Positions 1 to 6,834 of a DNA stretch of 7,488 nucleotides are shown in pieces. How positions within the stretch are numbered: position 1 is the stretch's first letter; every line of letters starts with the position of its first letter. The position numbers and the translations under genes are program-made. The DNA comes from Parachlamydiales bacterium (GTDB lineage Bacteria; Chlamydiota; Chlamydiia; Chlamydiales; SM23-39). Under the pieces are notes generated by a model. That model saw only the letters and a program-made list of their open reading frames with translations. It had not been told where the DNA came from and did not search any database. The DNA is taken from positions 1 to 7,488 of the forward strand of contig JAGVDZ010000057.1 of assembly GCA_020058465.1 (NCBI GenBank), in the 5' to 3' direction.

Positions 1-2874
1 AAGGAAGATAGAGATTCTTTTATGATTTGTTGCCCCAAGGGTTCTTTCGATGGCTTTCAAAAAGTCTTCGTAATTGAGGGCCTCAATGGTGTCGAGAAGG
101 TTATCTGAGAGGGCAAAGTTGCCGTTGAGATCAAAAGCTAGTTGAGCAAGACGGCGGCTTCGGTTGCGTAAGTTCTTTCGGTTCGACAGGATAGAGGCGT
201 GCACAGTTTCTTTGAGGGTTTGAAAACGATCCTGGGGTAGGTGCATCTGGATGTTGGCTAAATATTGATCCAAGAATTGTTCGAACCGACAGAGGAGCTC
301 TTGTGGATCATATAGACTCGATTGTGCGAGCCATAGTTGGTACAATTGTAGGCCATGCTCCCAAAGGGTGGTAAAGACAATATATCCTGCTTTTTGTTCG
401 GAGCGAAGTTCGTGAGAGAATGCCTCCTGGAGAGCTCTTTGACAGACCAACAGTGCGCTTTGCGAAATCAAAGAGTTGTCCACCTGGATGGCTAAGAGGG
501 TAGCGCTCTGTGCAGAAGTGGTCACATAGGTGATCGCAAGAGGAGCTTGATCTGGATTCTCTAAGGGAGAAGAAGGGGTGGCTTGGAGAGAGGGGGGGGG
601 ATTAGGACCTAGATGGTAGAGAAGATCGATCCACATGGCCTGCGCCTTTTCTGGGGTAATATTACCGGTAAAGAGCGCTTCTACAGACATCTGAGAGCTA
701 AGCTTTTGATGGAAGGCGAGATACTCTTCGTAGGAGAGGTTTTGCAAAAACAAATGGGCTTTGTCAAATGAAAAGGGATCTTGATTGAGAACTTGTTCTA
801 GATAGAGGAAGCCGAGTCGATGAGGTGCTATTTTTTCTTGTTGTTGCAAACGATGGATGTGGGCTTGGATCAGTTCTTGGAACCGATCAAAGGAAGGGGG
901 TGGGGGAGGAAAGTGTTGGGAACAGTATTTAAGTACTGAGGACAGTTGATCAGACATTCCGAGTAGAGTTATCTCTAAGTAATGATTTCGAACCCGAAGA
1001 TCCAGGGAGTATCCAGCATTCTTGGCCCACTGCAAATTCTGTTTGTTGTGGTAAGAACAAAGATCCAGATACAGCTGGCTGAGGATAGAGCAAGCTGGCG
1101 TTGTTTCTAAGACGGCAGATCGAATCCTGCATTGCAACATAGCTTCGCTACTTTTGACACTCTGGCAGCGTGCATAGAAAGCCTTGCCGACAGGACTCTC
1201 TGCCAGCAGGATGGGTTCTTCCGGGATAGACGGACCCTCGACGAGGGTAAAGTCGTGAGGGATAAAGGGGTTGGTCTCAGGTAATGAAAAATAGGCTGGA
1301 GGAGGAGAGCTGAGGGCTTGGTTCCAAGAACTGACCCACTCTTGGGGTAGGACTTCAAATGTATAAGGCGTCTTAGTCCAAGGTTCTTCTTCCTTCGGTT
1401 CCATATTGATCTTGGATAAAGGGGCCACCAGCATGAAAAAACTATGCTCAGGAGTGAGGTGTTCGAGTAGAGTTTTGATGGGGCCGACTGTGTAGTTCGA
1501 AGCCAAGACCAAGGGCTCTGGATAGGTTTCCAGAGGGGTAATGGGTAGGGTTGTTGCAAGAGATCGGAGGGTATCGAATGGGTGAGATCTTTCTTGATAC
1601 TCATAACGGATCTTGGAGAGGGTGTTTTTTTCTTCGAACAAAGATCCAGACGGAGGGGTAGATTTTAAGAGGGCGAAACTACGAAACAAAGCGTTGCCAA
1701 CTTGTTGGATATTGTGAAGGCCTTTGTCTGTCAGCTCGATCTCAATAAGTAGGCAAGGGTAAAGATGGCCGGCTGGATAACTTGTGTAGATGCCAACGTG
1801 CTGTGCGAGGTTTTCGGACTGAACATAATTTTGGAGGCTTAAGGGATGCTTTTGATTGAGAGTATAAGAGATGAGTTCGGCTGTCAAAGAAGGATCTTGG
1901 GCAAAGGATTTGGGCAGCTCCCAATAGACGAGAAGAGTTTGGCTTGGTTGGAAGGGTTCTATGTAGGCAATATGACCTAGCTGTTCGCAAGACAAAAGAG
2001 AGTCGGGGTAACGTAGCTGCGAGAGAGTCTCTCGATTAGGGATTTGGTTCAGAAGGGGGATCAGCTTTTGTTCCATCACGTCCAATGGTTCGGGTGACAA
2101 AATGACTGTGGTCATATCACGAGCTTGGTAATGGGTATGGAACCAGTCTTGCAGAGAAGATGGAGGAATTTGATGGAGGGTCTTGTGGTTGCCACAAGAA
2201 AAAAAATGGTGGGGGTGATCTACCCTTGATGTCGCTCTCATCACCATGATGCTCCGCCAAGGGTTATCTTCTTTGATCTTGGCAAATTCTTGATCGACAG
2301 CATACAGCTCCTTATCCAACCACGTTGTATCGAAAAGAGGATCGATGAAGAAATGGACAAAATGGTTGAAAAGAAGATCGAACCCCTTTGGGTGACAGGT
2401 AAATGTGTAGTTGGTCCGATTCGAATATGTAGAAGCGTTCGATTGACCTTGATAGTTTGCCAAGATCTCTCGAAACCCCTGAGGGTGGGGAAATGTTTTA
2501 GTCCCCATGAAGAGCATATGTTCGCAAAAGTGAGCCATGCCTGGATATTGTGGAGGATCCTGCCAAGAGCCTATTTCGACGGAGAGAGAAGCGCCTGCTT
2601 CTTGGACTTCAGGATCTGAAATTAGAAGGCATTTCAACCCATTATCTAATAAATACTTAGACCTTTTTTGAAGCTGGAATGTAGAGCTTTTGAGAGAAAG
2701 AGATGAACGATCTTCAATCGCCAGGTAGCCCTGTCCAACGGAAAGGGGGTCCAAACTACATTGCTCACACGTCCGAATATCTTGTCTTTCGTGTGTGTGA
2801 GAAATGTGGGCTAAAGCTCCGATTGGTATTAGATACAACGGAATAAGGGAGGCAAGGATTGCCCACTTTCGCAT
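1..2874 (-). CDS. ptr: Exported insulinase-family (M16) zinc metalloprotease, C-terminus cut by window edge
   Basis: Reading the minus strand from ATG at 2874 gives 958 uninterrupted codons to base 1. Residues 1-22 form a signal peptide (MRK, hydrophobic core, ALA cleavage site), predicting export. The M16 'inverted' zinc motif HFCEH is at 115-119 within GMAHFCEHMLFMGTK. The third zinc ligand is E196 in AVDQEF, 77 residues after H119, the same spacing as in insulin-degrading enzyme (IDE). A C-half ELRSEQKAGY segment holds R824 and Y831, matching the substrate-binding Arg/Tyr pair of IDE. The family consists of two-half clamshell enzymes that degrade short peptides; substrates here are unknown. 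E. coli protease III is about 960 residues and human IDE about 1,020, so perhaps 5-50 residues are missing. The start is chosen for the signal peptide, an AAGGTG ribosome site 4 nt upstream, and a promoter just before it. A CxxC pair (C36, C39) follows the predicted cleavage site. The family call is very secure; the substrate is not. Confidence 0.95.
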   Translation of the reverse strand, partial: MRKWAILASLIPLYLIPIGALAHISHTHERQDIRTCEQCSLDPLSVGQGYLAIEDRSSLSLKSSTFQLQKRSKYLLDNGLKCLLISDPEVQEAGASLSVEIGSWQDPPQYPGMAHFCEHMLFMGTKTFPHPQGFREILANYQGQSNASTYSNRTNYTFTCHPKGFDLLFNHFVHFFIDPLFDTTWLDKELYAVDQEFAKIKEDNPWRSIMVMRATSRVDHPHHFFSCGNHKTLHQIPPSSLQDWFHTHYQARDMTTVILSPEPLDVMEQKLIPLLNQIPNRETLSQLRYPDSLLSCEQLGHIAYIEPFQPSQTLLVYWELPKSFAQDPSLTAELISYTLNQKHPLSLQNYVQSENLAQHVGIYTSYPAGHLYPCLLIEIELTDKGLHNIQQVGNALFRSFALLKSTPPSGSLFEEKNTLSKIRYEYQERSHPFDTLRSLATTLPITPLETYPEPLVLASNYTVGPIKTLLEHLTPEHSFFMLVAPLSKINMEPKEEEPWTKTPYTFEVLPQEWVSSWNQALSSPPPAYFSLPETNPFIPHDFTLVEGPSIPEEPILLAESPVGKAFYARCQSVKSSEAMLQCRIRSAVLETTPACSILSQLYLDLCSYHNKQNLQWAKNAGYSLDLRVRNHYLEITLLGMSDQLSSVLKYCSQHFPPPPPSFDRFQELIQAHIHRLQQQEKIAPHRLGFLYLEQVLNQDPFSFDKAHLFLQNLSYEEYLAFHQKLSSQMSVEALFTGNITPEKAQAMWIDLLYHLGPNPPPSLQATPSSPLENPDQAPLAITYVTTSAQSATLLAIQVDNSLISQSALLVCQRALQEAFSHELRSEQKAGYIVFTTLWEHGLQLYQLWLAQSSLYDPQELLCRFEQFLDQYLANIQMHLPQDRFQTLKETVHASILSNRKNLRNRSRRLAQLAFDLNGNFALSDNLLDTIEALNYEDFLKAIERTLGATNHKRISIFL
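592..600. repeat. Nine-base G/C homopolymer inside the protease gene
   Basis: Nine consecutive G on the plus strand (nine C on the coding strand) encode three in-phase prolines in a PNPPPS linker in the C-terminal half of the protease. As given, the tract keeps the reading frame open. A one-base change would frameshift the gene at about residue 759. Slippage is inference only. Confidence 0.9.
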
Positions 2875-2878
2875 ACCA

Positions 2879-2884
2879 CACCTT
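2879..2884 (-). promoter_or_regulatory. Ribosome binding site of the insulinase gene
   Basis: AAGGTG on the minus strand matches the anti-Shine-Dalgarno end of 16S rRNA, and its AAGG core lies 6 nt before the ATG at 2874. It supports that start over the in-frame ATG at 2901. Confidence 0.6.
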
Positions 2885-2899
2885 GAGCAAAGGGCCGTC

Positions 2900-2930
2900 A
2901 TTATACCAGCCCCAACCAATAAACTTTCAA
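2900..2930 (-). promoter_or_regulatory. Sigma70-type extended -10 promoter for the insulinase gene
   Basis: On the minus strand, TTGAAA (2930-2925) is followed after 19 nt by a perfect TATAAT (2905-2900), preceded by TGG, which makes an extended -10 element. A start about 7 nt downstream would give a leader of roughly 20 nt that contains the AAGGTG ribosome site. The element sits just after the plsB stop, so the protease gene probably has its own transcription unit. The 19-nt spacer is long, but extended -10 promoters tolerate a poor -35. The -10 overlaps the alternative upstream ATG at 2901, which argues against translation from there. Confidence 0.65.
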
Positions 2931-2938
2931 CACCGCTA

Positions 2939-3979
2939 CTATAGGAGCTTTAACAATTCTTCATGGGCCTTGGATACGATGTTCCAAAGGCGGGTGGCCC
3001 TTTCTTGTCTCTTTAACTTTTTGTCCCCCTCTTTGGCAAGCTCCATTGGATACTCAGGGAGAAAATGGGCAAATACGGGGGTCCGCTTAGCCTTTCTTAT
3101 CTCTCCCAATTCTGTTTGGATGAAGGCAGGTGGTGGTAGTAGGGGATAAGTTAAAAGAGCTAGGGGAAAAAAATGGGTGGTTCTTTTGCTTTTCTTAGCC
3201 ATAAGGCAAAACATCTCTAGGCTGTCGGGATCAAAGGGGGCCACTTCAATGCGGCCGTGTTGGTTTTTACGGTCTCGACCACCACTTGGGGCTACATAAA
3301 TGGTCTGGCTTCCTTGAGCTAGAAGCTCACTCATTCTCGCCATGGTTTTTTGATTGTGAAGTTGCTTATCTTCTTTCAATTCAGGTGGGTTATCGATGTA
3401 GCGCTTGGAATAGATGCAGAGTAGATTACAGCCGAGACTGAAGGGAACGGCTAGAGGGTCAGTGATCACTCTTTCGCCTGCAACATAGATGATTGAAGAG
3501 GCAAGGGAGCCATACAAAGGCTCCAAAAGGATCGATAAGATTTGAGGATCTGGCTCTGTCTGATGATTGGCTAACAAAATGATGTTGTCCCCTTGTGTGA
3601 GAAGCTCGAGAATGATGTCGAGCTGTTCAATGCCTAAGAGGCAAGATCGGTCTATGTCGATCAAAGGGCGGATAAAGTCGAGACCAAACTTGTAGTAATT
3701 GAAAGGGGCCTTGATCTTGATATGATAAGGTTCGAATGAGGAGGGGTGGCGACATTCTTGGAGAAGTAGTTGTAGAAACGTGTAAAATACATGGCAAGAA
3801 GCTTTGGTTTCTTGAAGAGCTATGCAGTACCCTTCGTAAAAGTCCCGAATCATCTGGCACCGTTGAGGCGGCATCAGAGTCTGGAGGTTGGCAAATGCCT
3901 TTTGAATTTGTAGGTCAAGATCGTGGGGATCAGACGTCGAGTTGTTGTCCATTGAGGGTCGAAAAAAAGAGGTAATCAT
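2939..3979 (-). CDS. plsB: Plant-type glycerol-3-phosphate acyltransferase
   Basis: This 346-residue protein is a soluble GPAT of the chloroplast ATS1 / chlamydial type, not the large membrane PlsB of proteobacteria. It transfers an acyl chain, expected from acyl-ACP, to the sn-1 position of glycerol-3-phosphate, the first step of phosphatidic acid synthesis. The acyltransferase HX4D catalytic motif is H139-D144 in LLANHQTEPDP. It is followed by GERVITDPLAVPFSLG (168-183), LLCIYSKRYID (186-196) and YVAPSGGRDR (228-237), all close to my recollection of plant chloroplast GPAT. There is no membrane segment. The ATG at 3979 lies inside the end of the upstream RNase G gene (50-nt overlap). ATG 3952 (residue 10) is an alternative, with 23-nt overlap. 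Neither has a good Shine-Dalgarno, so translation is probably coupled to RNase G. The TAG stop is 64 nt before the insulinase start. The function call is very secure; the exact start is not. Confidence 0.96.
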   Translation of the reverse strand: MITSFFRPSMDNNSTSDPHDLDLQIQKAFANLQTLMPPQRCQMIRDFYEGYCIALQETKASCHVFYTFLQLLLQECRHPSSFEPYHIKIKAPFNYYKFGLDFIRPLIDIDRSCLLGIEQLDIILELLTQGDNIILLANHQTEPDPQILSILLEPLYGSLASSIIYVAGERVITDPLAVPFSLGCNLLCIYSKRYIDNPPELKEDKQLHNQKTMARMSELLAQGSQTIYVAPSGGRDRKNQHGRIEVAPFDPDSLEMFCLMAKKSKRTTHFFPLALLTYPLLPPPAFIQTELGEIRKAKRTPVFAHFLPEYPMELAKEGDKKLKRQERATRLWNIVSKAHEELLKLL

Positions 3980-5477
3980 TTAAATGGAGATTGTCGTTGG
4001 CGCCAAACTCAAGACAAGCATTGGACTTTTCTGCCATGTCACCCAAGAAGGAAGCCTCTGATTGCACGAGGTAAGTATGGAGCTCTGGGTGGACAATGAG
4101 TCTCAAGGCATATTGGTCTTGCGTATGGATCAACTTTTTCAAGTCACGCTCGATTTCCAATAGAGTACTTTCATGGGTCTTCACAAGACCCGACCCGTTG
4201 CAGTAGGGGCAGTGGGTGTGAATTGTTTGGGATAAGGACTCTCGATTTCTTTGTCTTGTCATCTCAATGAGGCCAAACTCACTCATCCCGAGAATTGTGC
4301 ACCTTGCTGGATCTTCTTTCATACATTCTTTCAGCTTATCAAGAACACGGCGCTGGTTCTTTCTTATTCTCATATCAATGAAGTCGCAGATGATCAGGCC
4401 CCCGATATTACGCAGACGTAGCTGGCGGGCAATTTCTTCAGCGGCTTCCAAGTTGATCTGTACAAGGGCTTCTTCTACATCACCACCACTTGTCGGATTG
4501 GTGGAGCTACGTCCCGAGTTGACGTCAATGGTGTGCATGGCCTCTGTTCGATCGAAGAATAGATAGCCTCCAGAACCGAGCCAAATTTTCCTTTTTAAGG
4601 CCCGATCGATTTCCCGTTCGACGTTGAACCTTTCGAACATAGGATGCTTGTCGCGATACAACTCGACTTTGAGGGCATGTTCTTGAGCGTAGCGTTGGTG
4701 CAATTTTTTGCACCTTTGGTAGGTGGCGTAGTCATCAATCAAAAGGCGATCGAACTTCTTGTCGACGCACTGCAGAAGAGCTCTTTTTACGAGGTCGGTT
4801 TCTTCAAAAAGGAGAGCGGAACCCGTCTGTGTCGAATGGAACTTTTCAACAATGTTCTTCCATGTGTCTAAAAGTTCTTCTGCTTCAGCGATGAGATGTT
4901 CTGCTGAGGCCTCTGTGCTGGCTGTACGACAGATAAGACCCAAATCCTGGGGCATCTCAAAAGAGCGGATGAGTTTTTTCAGTCGCTCCCTTGCCGCTCG
5001 ATCCTCGATTTTACGAGAGACACCTCGATGAGAGCTGTTGGGGAGAAGGACGAGATACCTGCCGGCTAGCGAAATGTTTGAAGTGAGACGGGCTCCTTTC
5101 GTGCCGATGGGTTCTTTGACGACCTGTACCAAGACAGGCTGTTCAGGACGAAGGAGCTTGGAGATGTCTTCTTCCACAGCGACTTCAGAAGTAGGGCGGA
5201 GGGGAGAGTCTGCATCAAAATCCATTTCAAACATTTCTTCAAACTTCTTTGTGTTCTCAAGAATGTCTCCGATATGGATAAAGCCGTTTTCCCCTTCTCC
5301 GATATTGATAAAAGCTGACTTGATGTTTTGTAGGATATTTTTGACACGTCCTTTATAAATATTTCCCGTTAATGGCTTAGCCCGAAGTCTTTCGATGATC
5401 AAGTCGTGAAGCTGGCCATGTTTGAGATAGGCGTAGCGAATTTCTTTAGATTCAACATTGAGTAAGATTTCATGCAT
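3930..5477 (-). CDS. rng: Ribonuclease G (RNase E/G family)
   Basis: This 515-residue endoribonuclease cuts single-stranded, AU-rich RNA and in other bacteria matures rRNA and turns over mRNA. An S1-like RNA-binding part occupies about residues 36-125 (GNIYKGRVKNILQNIKSAFINIG ... GFIHIGDI), followed by KEPIGTKGARLT. The DNase I-like catalytic part has the two magnesium-binding aspartates D318 (TIDVNSGRS) and D365 (ICDFIDM), equivalent to D303 and D346 of E. coli RNase E. The zinc-link motif CPYCNGSG follows at 423-430, with C423 and C426. The protein ends soon after, so it lacks the long degradosome scaffold tail of RNase E and is RNase G-sized (E. coli RNase G is 489). Residues 78-105 form an acidic insert-like stretch within the S1 region. 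ATG 5477 has no clear Shine-Dalgarno. The TGA stop lies inside plsB. The plsX stop is 107 nt upstream. Confidence 0.95.
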   Translation of the reverse strand: MHEILLNVESKEIRYAYLKHGQLHDLIIERLRAKPLTGNIYKGRVKNILQNIKSAFINIGEGENGFIHIGDILENTKKFEEMFEMDFDADSPLRPTSEVAVEEDISKLLRPEQPVLVQVVKEPIGTKGARLTSNISLAGRYLVLLPNSSHRGVSRKIEDRAARERLKKLIRSFEMPQDLGLICRTASTEASAEHLIAEAEELLDTWKNIVEKFHSTQTGSALLFEETDLVKRALLQCVDKKFDRLLIDDYATYQRCKKLHQRYAQEHALKVELYRDKHPMFERFNVEREIDRALKRKIWLGSGGYLFFDRTEAMHTIDVNSGRSSTNPTSGGDVEEALVQINLEAAEEIARQLRLRNIGGLIICDFIDMRIRKNQRRVLDKLKECMKEDPARCTILGMSEFGLIEMTRQRNRESLSQTIHTHCPYCNGSGLVKTHESTLLEIERDLKKLIHTQDQYALRLIVHPELHTYLVQSEASFLGDMAEKSNACLEFGANDNLHLNDYLFFSTLNGQQLDV

Positions 5478-5549
5478 GGTGGTCGGACTCGAGTAAAAAA
5501 TCAGTGTGAGGACGATTTCTAACCTGAGGATTTTACGACAAAGCTCTTT

Positions 5550-5578
5550 CTTTTACCACTCAGAAATCGACAGATCCA
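5550..5578 (-). promoter_or_regulatory. Weak candidate promoter before RNase G
   Basis: In the 107-nt gap between plsX and RNase G, the minus strand has TGGATC (5578-5573), a 17-nt spacer, then TGG plus TAAAAG (5555-5550). Both hexamers are poor, but the TGG-TA context recurs at the two better promoters in this window. Readthrough from plsX is an equally good explanation for RNase G expression. I see no clear terminator hairpin in the gap. Confidence 0.2.
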
Positions 5579-5584
5579 GGGAAG

Positions 5585-6664
5585 TTAGCCAGATTCGCAG
5601 GCTGTAAAAAGACGCTCAATTTCTAGAAATAGCTTATATTTAAAGTGATTTCGAAGCCTGTCAATTGTTTCTTCCACAGTTTTAGCAAACACCAGAGCAG
5701 GTGCGTAACTATGACATTTGACAACGAGTTCTTTGGCCCCAATTAAGATAGCTCCCCCTTGACTGTGGGAGCCTTTCATGTCTTGTTGGAAAGCATCTAG
5801 CCAAGGCCGAAAATGGTGAGAAGAGGGGGTGGGGTGTCTAGCAAGACGATCTAAGATCATATGGGATAGGCCTTCTGCTGTTTTTAAAAAGATATTTCCT
5901 GTAAAGCCATCTGTAACAAGAACATCAACGTGACCTTCAAAGGCATCACATCCTTCGAGATTGCCTTCAAACGAATAGAAGGGGGAAGAATTTTGGCTCA
6001 GCAGCTGGTAGGCTTTTTGGTGGGTGATCGTCCCTTTATAAGGTTCTTTCCCAATATTTAACAAAGCTACCTTAGGGTGGGACACCCCCAGAGTTCGTTG
6101 GAAGGCTGCACCTAGCTTGGCAAATTGGACAAGATGTTCTGGCTTAGCAGTTAGGTTAGCACCGAGATCGAGTAAACAGAGGGGATGGTGACGTGTTGGA
6201 ATCAGTGCTGAAAGTGCGGGTCTTAGGGAGGGGAGAAAAGTCTTCACAATGGTTTTGGCTCCGCTTAAAAGAGCTCCGGTGTTGCCCGCAGAGACCAAGA
6301 CATCGATTGTTTGGTTGTGGAGTTCGTGTAGTGCTAGGACTAAAGAGGCGTTCTTTTTACGGCGAAGGGCCTGTAATGGGGGGTCAAGTTGGGAAATCAC
6401 GGCCTCCGTTGTGACCCATCGGGCTGATGCGAATCTTTCCGAATAGAGGGAAGGGTGAGCAAAAAAGACGAGTGTTACGTTGGGAAGGTCAGCCAGAGGC
6501 TCTAAGGCGAAGAGAAGCTCTTGAGAAGGTACATCGCTCCCCATCAGGTCGATACCGACACGAAGCTGAGTTGCCAGTGAGCTCATGTCTTTGTACGACT
6601 GGGGTTGCGGAGCGATCATAGGTAATTCAACAATATTTGTTCTTTTACCCAAGCTCTTTCTCAC
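5585..6664 (-). CDS. plsX: Phosphate acyltransferase PlsX
   Basis: PlsX converts acyl-ACP and phosphate to acyl-phosphate, feeding phospholipid synthesis at the cytoplasmic face of the membrane. Visible motifs, numbered from the longest start: RVGIDLMGSD (35-44, N-terminal signature, usually IDAMGGD), VSAGNTGAL (124-132), LLDLGAN (164-170), LLNIGKEPYKG (201-211), GNLEGCDAFEGHVDVLVTDG (234-253) and FTGNIFLKT (254-262), then a GGAILIGAKELVVKCH segment near the C-terminus. The longest frame starts at GTG 6664, whose G is the last base of the rpmF TAG stop (TAGTG), giving 359 residues. Family homology begins only at residue 35. ATG 6586 (residue 27) would give 333 residues, closer to the usual size, and would leave the 6621-6649 dyad in noncoding DNA. 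None of the starts has a clear Shine-Dalgarno. The glycine-rich signature is also slightly shorter than in typical family members. Identity is secure; the start is uncertain. Confidence 0.93.
   Translation of the reverse strand: MRKSLGKRTNIVELPMIAPQPQSYKDMSSLATQLRVGIDLMGSDVPSQELLFALEPLADLPNVTLVFFAHPSLYSERFASARWVTTEAVISQLDPPLQALRRKKNASLVLALHELHNQTIDVLVSAGNTGALLSGAKTIVKTFLPSLRPALSALIPTRHHPLCLLDLGANLTAKPEHLVQFAKLGAAFQRTLGVSHPKVALLNIGKEPYKGTITHQKAYQLLSQNSSPFYSFEGNLEGCDAFEGHVDVLVTDGFTGNIFLKTAEGLSHMILDRLARHPTPSSHHFRPWLDAFQQDMKGSHSQGGAILIGAKELVVKCHSYAPALVFAKTVEETIDRLRNHFKYKLFLEIERLFTACESG
6621..6649. repeat. 29-bp interrupted dyad between rpmF and the core of plsX
   Basis: The plus strand reads GGTAA (6621-6625), TTC, AACAA (6629-6633), TAT, TTGTT (6637-6641), CTT, TTACC (6645-6649). 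Outer and inner arms are perfect inverted repeats centred on base 6635, and only the two 3-nt spacers between them do not pair. It could be an operator or a transcript hairpin. It falls after the rpmF stop and before ATG 6619 and ATG 6586 of plsX. It would be coding only if plsX starts at GTG 6664. Confidence 0.6.
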
Positions 6665-6834
6665 TACACAGCAAAAGAGCGGCCTTTATATTGATTACAA
6701 GAAGAACAGATGCGATGAGGCATCTTTTCCTTGCCGCAATTGGAGCAGAGAGAGAGATTCTTTGGTTTTTTAGCATGGTGAGATCTTCGGGAATTTTTTT
6801 TCGCATTCGAAGTGCGATTACGTGGGACGGCCAT
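6664..6834 (-). CDS. rpmF: Ribosomal protein bL32, zinc-ribbon form
   Basis: This 56-residue protein of the large ribosomal subunit begins MAVPRNRTSNAKKNSRRSHH, the typical basic L32 N-terminus. Its C-terminal half has two CxxC pairs, C30/C33 and C43/C46, spaced as in the zinc-binding (C+) form of L32. The start is ATG 6834, where family homology begins and where AGGAG lies 10 nt upstream. A longer in-frame version from 6873 would add 13 residues unlike L32. The gene overlaps the end of the DUF177 gene by 17 nt, and its TAG stop shares a base with the longest plsX start, so the three are probably cotranscribed. Codons 12-14 fall in a run of eight A. Bacteria often keep a zinc-free L32 paralogue for zinc starvation; none is visible here. 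Confidence 0.96.
   Translation of the reverse strand: MAVPRNRTSNAKKNSRRSHHAKKPKNLSLCSNCGKEKMPHRICSSCNQYKGRSFAV

Noticed and set aside
1107..1604. A 165-codon minus-strand open frame within the protease gene
   Set aside because: It lies in a different frame from the continuous M16 protease frame, has no recognisable motif and is serine/leucine/proline-rich as expected of a shadow frame.
2290..2619. A 109-codon plus-strand open frame
   Set aside because: It is antisense to the conserved zinc-binding region of the protease and has no ribosome site or recognisable motif.
2899..2901. Upstream in-frame ATG for the protease
   Set aside because: It overlaps the perfect TATAAT, would put nine residues including two cysteines before the signal peptide, and has a worse ribosome site.
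3736..3975. Plus-strand open frame opposite plsB
   Set aside because: Antisense shadow of the plsB N-terminal region; no family features.
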